From Peltaster fructicola (taxonomy: Eukaryota > Ascomycota > Dothideomycetes), in the NCBI GenBank assembly GCA_001592805.2, contig CP051139.1, positions 2,480,001 through 2,544,000 on the forward strand: 64,000 bases of DNA, read 5' to 3'. Positions 62,761-64,000 of the stretch are shown here, one piece after another (positions within the stretch are counted from its first letter, which is position 1; each line of letters begins with the position of its first letter). A model generated the notes under the pieces. It worked only from the letters and a program-made list of their open reading frames with translations. It was not told the origin of the DNA and searched no databases. Both the position numbers and the translations under genes were made by a program.

Positions 62761-64000
62761 ATGGCCTCATACGCTGCTATCAATTCGATCGACAGCGAGC
62801 ATGGCTCAAGACCAGCCTCAACCTCGTCCAGTTCGCGGCGAAGATCTCACAGAAAGGCCAGTGGCATGGGAGGATCGGCATCATGGGTGTCGTCTGTTAT
62901 AAACTTGGTGAACACAATAGTAGGAGCTGGAGTACTTGCGATGCCACACGCCATGTCCAACATGGGCATCGTGCTGGGTGTAATAGTAATACTATGGTCG
63001 GGACTCACAGCAGGCTTTGGACTGTACCTTCAAACGCTCTGCGCACGATATCTTGACCGAGGTGCAGCGAGCTTCTTTGCTCTGAGTCAGCTGACTTACC
63101 CGAACGCTGCGGTGTTGTTCGATGCTGCGATAGCGATCAAATGCTTCGGCGTGGGAGTCAGCTATCTCATCATCATTGGCGATCTGATGCCTGGAGTTGT
63201 GAAAGGATTTGGCGACGCCGGAGATGCCACGTACCTGATAGACAGGCACTTCTGGATCACAGCATTCATGTGGGTATTGTATGATCGCTCATGACTGTAC
63301 TGACACCAGACAGGCTCGTTGTGATACCATTATCGTTCTTGCGAAGGCTCGACAGCTTAAAGTACACTTCGATTGTCGCACTGGTCTCGATCGCATATCT
63401 GGTGGTCCTTGTGGTTTACCACTTTGCCTCTGGAGACACGCTCAGCGACCGAGGACAAGTCCATGTCGTAGGCGCACAAGGTGTTGTCGCTGTGCTGGCA
63501 TCGTTCCCAGTGATAGTGTTTGCTTATACCTGTCATCAGAATGTGAGTTCTGATCATGAAGTATGCTTTCAATGCTAATCTGCTAGATGTTTTCGATTCT
63601 CAACGAGATTCGAGACAACAGCCCATTCCGCACGACAGCTGTCGTCACATCATCAATCGGCACAGCTGCGAGCATATACATACTCGTCGCTATTACAGGA
63701 TATCTGTCGTACGGCGACAACGTCCTTGGCAACATCATCGCGCAGTACAAGCCTTCAGTTGCGTCCACAGTGGGTCGTGCCGCCATTGTGGTCCTGGTGA
63801 TGTTCTCCTATCCACTACAGGTCCACCCCTGCAGAGCCAGTGTCGATGCAGTCTCGAAATGGCGGCCAGCTCGGCGACAAGAGCTCAGCCCACCAGCATC
63901 AAGCCCGACCAGACCATCTTCCAATAAGTTGCCCAGCAGGGGAAAGCCCGAGGACATGTCTGAGCTGAGATTCGCGATCATAACGACAGTGATCATCATC
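62761..64000 (+). CDS. Vacuolar amino-acid transporter, AVT/SLC38 family (partial)
   Basis: Amino-acid/proton carrier of the AAAP family; most like yeast Avt5/Avt6/Avt7, which export amino acids from the vacuole. Exons 62761-63269, 63314-63542 and 63587 onward; introns 44 and 44 bp; the gene leaves the window still open after 383 codons. Helix 1 has the family motif INLVNTIVGAGVLAMPHAMSNMG in the reading (unwound GAG turn near residue 57). The first joint gives FWITAFM/LVVIPLSFLRRLDSLKYTS, the second TCHQN/MFSILNEIRDNS, both as in the family. A GTATGA donor nine bases later would also keep frame but leaves a 35-bp intron; I prefer GTGGGT. The loop after YPLQVHPCRASVD is Ser/Pro-rich. The 3' end is outside the window. 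Confidence 0.9.

Noticed and set aside
1-64000. tRNA, 5S rRNA, snRNA and transposon remnants
   Set aside because: I looked for B-box-like GGTTCGA runs, inverted terminal repeats and transposase, reverse-transcriptase or integrase motifs in the gaps and saw none I could support. A tool search could still find short ones.

Overview
The window is eukaryotic nuclear DNA from a filamentous ascomycete (Pezizomycotina). The evidence is about 31 protein genes on both strands, many broken by tiny introns (29 inferred, 44 to 62 bp), and families typical of these fungi: a FacB/Cat8 zinc-cluster regulator, a CRH-type cell-wall transglycosidase, an RO10 dynactin p24 subunit, Vac7, and a CsbD-like stress protein. 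A dothideomycete is my best guess for the class, but I cannot prove it by reading alone. Base composition is even, with no AT-rich blocks, and I found no transposon, tRNA, rRNA or CRISPR array.

Layout. 0-8 kb: exonuclease V (EXO5), divergent from the Golgi cation exchanger GDT1; a telobox Myb protein; a ferric-reductase-like flavocytochrome. 8-20 kb: eIF3c (NIP1), a 1.9 kb gene-poor stretch, a mitochondrial-looking unknown, a vacuolar Ca2+/H+ exchanger (VCX1), ESCRT-III DID2, a two-membrane-span unknown, and a CsbD-like protein. 20-31 kb: CDC14 phosphatase, divergent from a SET-domain methyltransferase; FacB/Cat8; a small-molecule methyltransferase, divergent from spermidine synthase (SPE3). 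31-46 kb: VAC7, the SAGA subunit HFI1/ADA1, PRO2, divergent from a CRH-type GH16; a 2.2 kb gene-poor stretch; a Mep1/3-type ammonium transporter; a GH20 hexosaminidase. 46-64 kb: a WW protein with an 11-residue repeat tail, TAF12, a Ser/Thr-rich membrane protein, DIM1, SYF2, divergent from cohesin SMC3; a mitochondrial-looking unknown, divergent from RIO1; RO10, divergent from a vacuolar amino-acid transporter that runs off the end.

Most genes are unrelated housekeeping functions, as is normal in fungi. Some do share a process. HFI1 and TAF12 are histone-fold partners in SAGA. DIM1 and RIO1 both act in late 40S maturation. VCX1, VAC7 and the amino-acid transporter act at the vacuole. GDT1 and VCX1 both move Ca2+/Mn2+ out of the cytosol. 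CDC14 and SMC3 are mitotic.

I saw no clearly new multi-gene system. The points most worth a second look are an in-frame TAG inside the otherwise intact, normally essential SMC3 gene; a perfect 32-bp palindrome between DID2 and its neighbour; an 11-bp-stem hairpin just after the start codon of the ferric-reductase-like gene; a membrane-protein gene whose last intron switches between two C-termini; the 11-residue repeats of the WW protein; and a 61-bp tandem duplication after RIO1. Gene models are read by eye, and splice sites were chosen to keep frame and family motifs.
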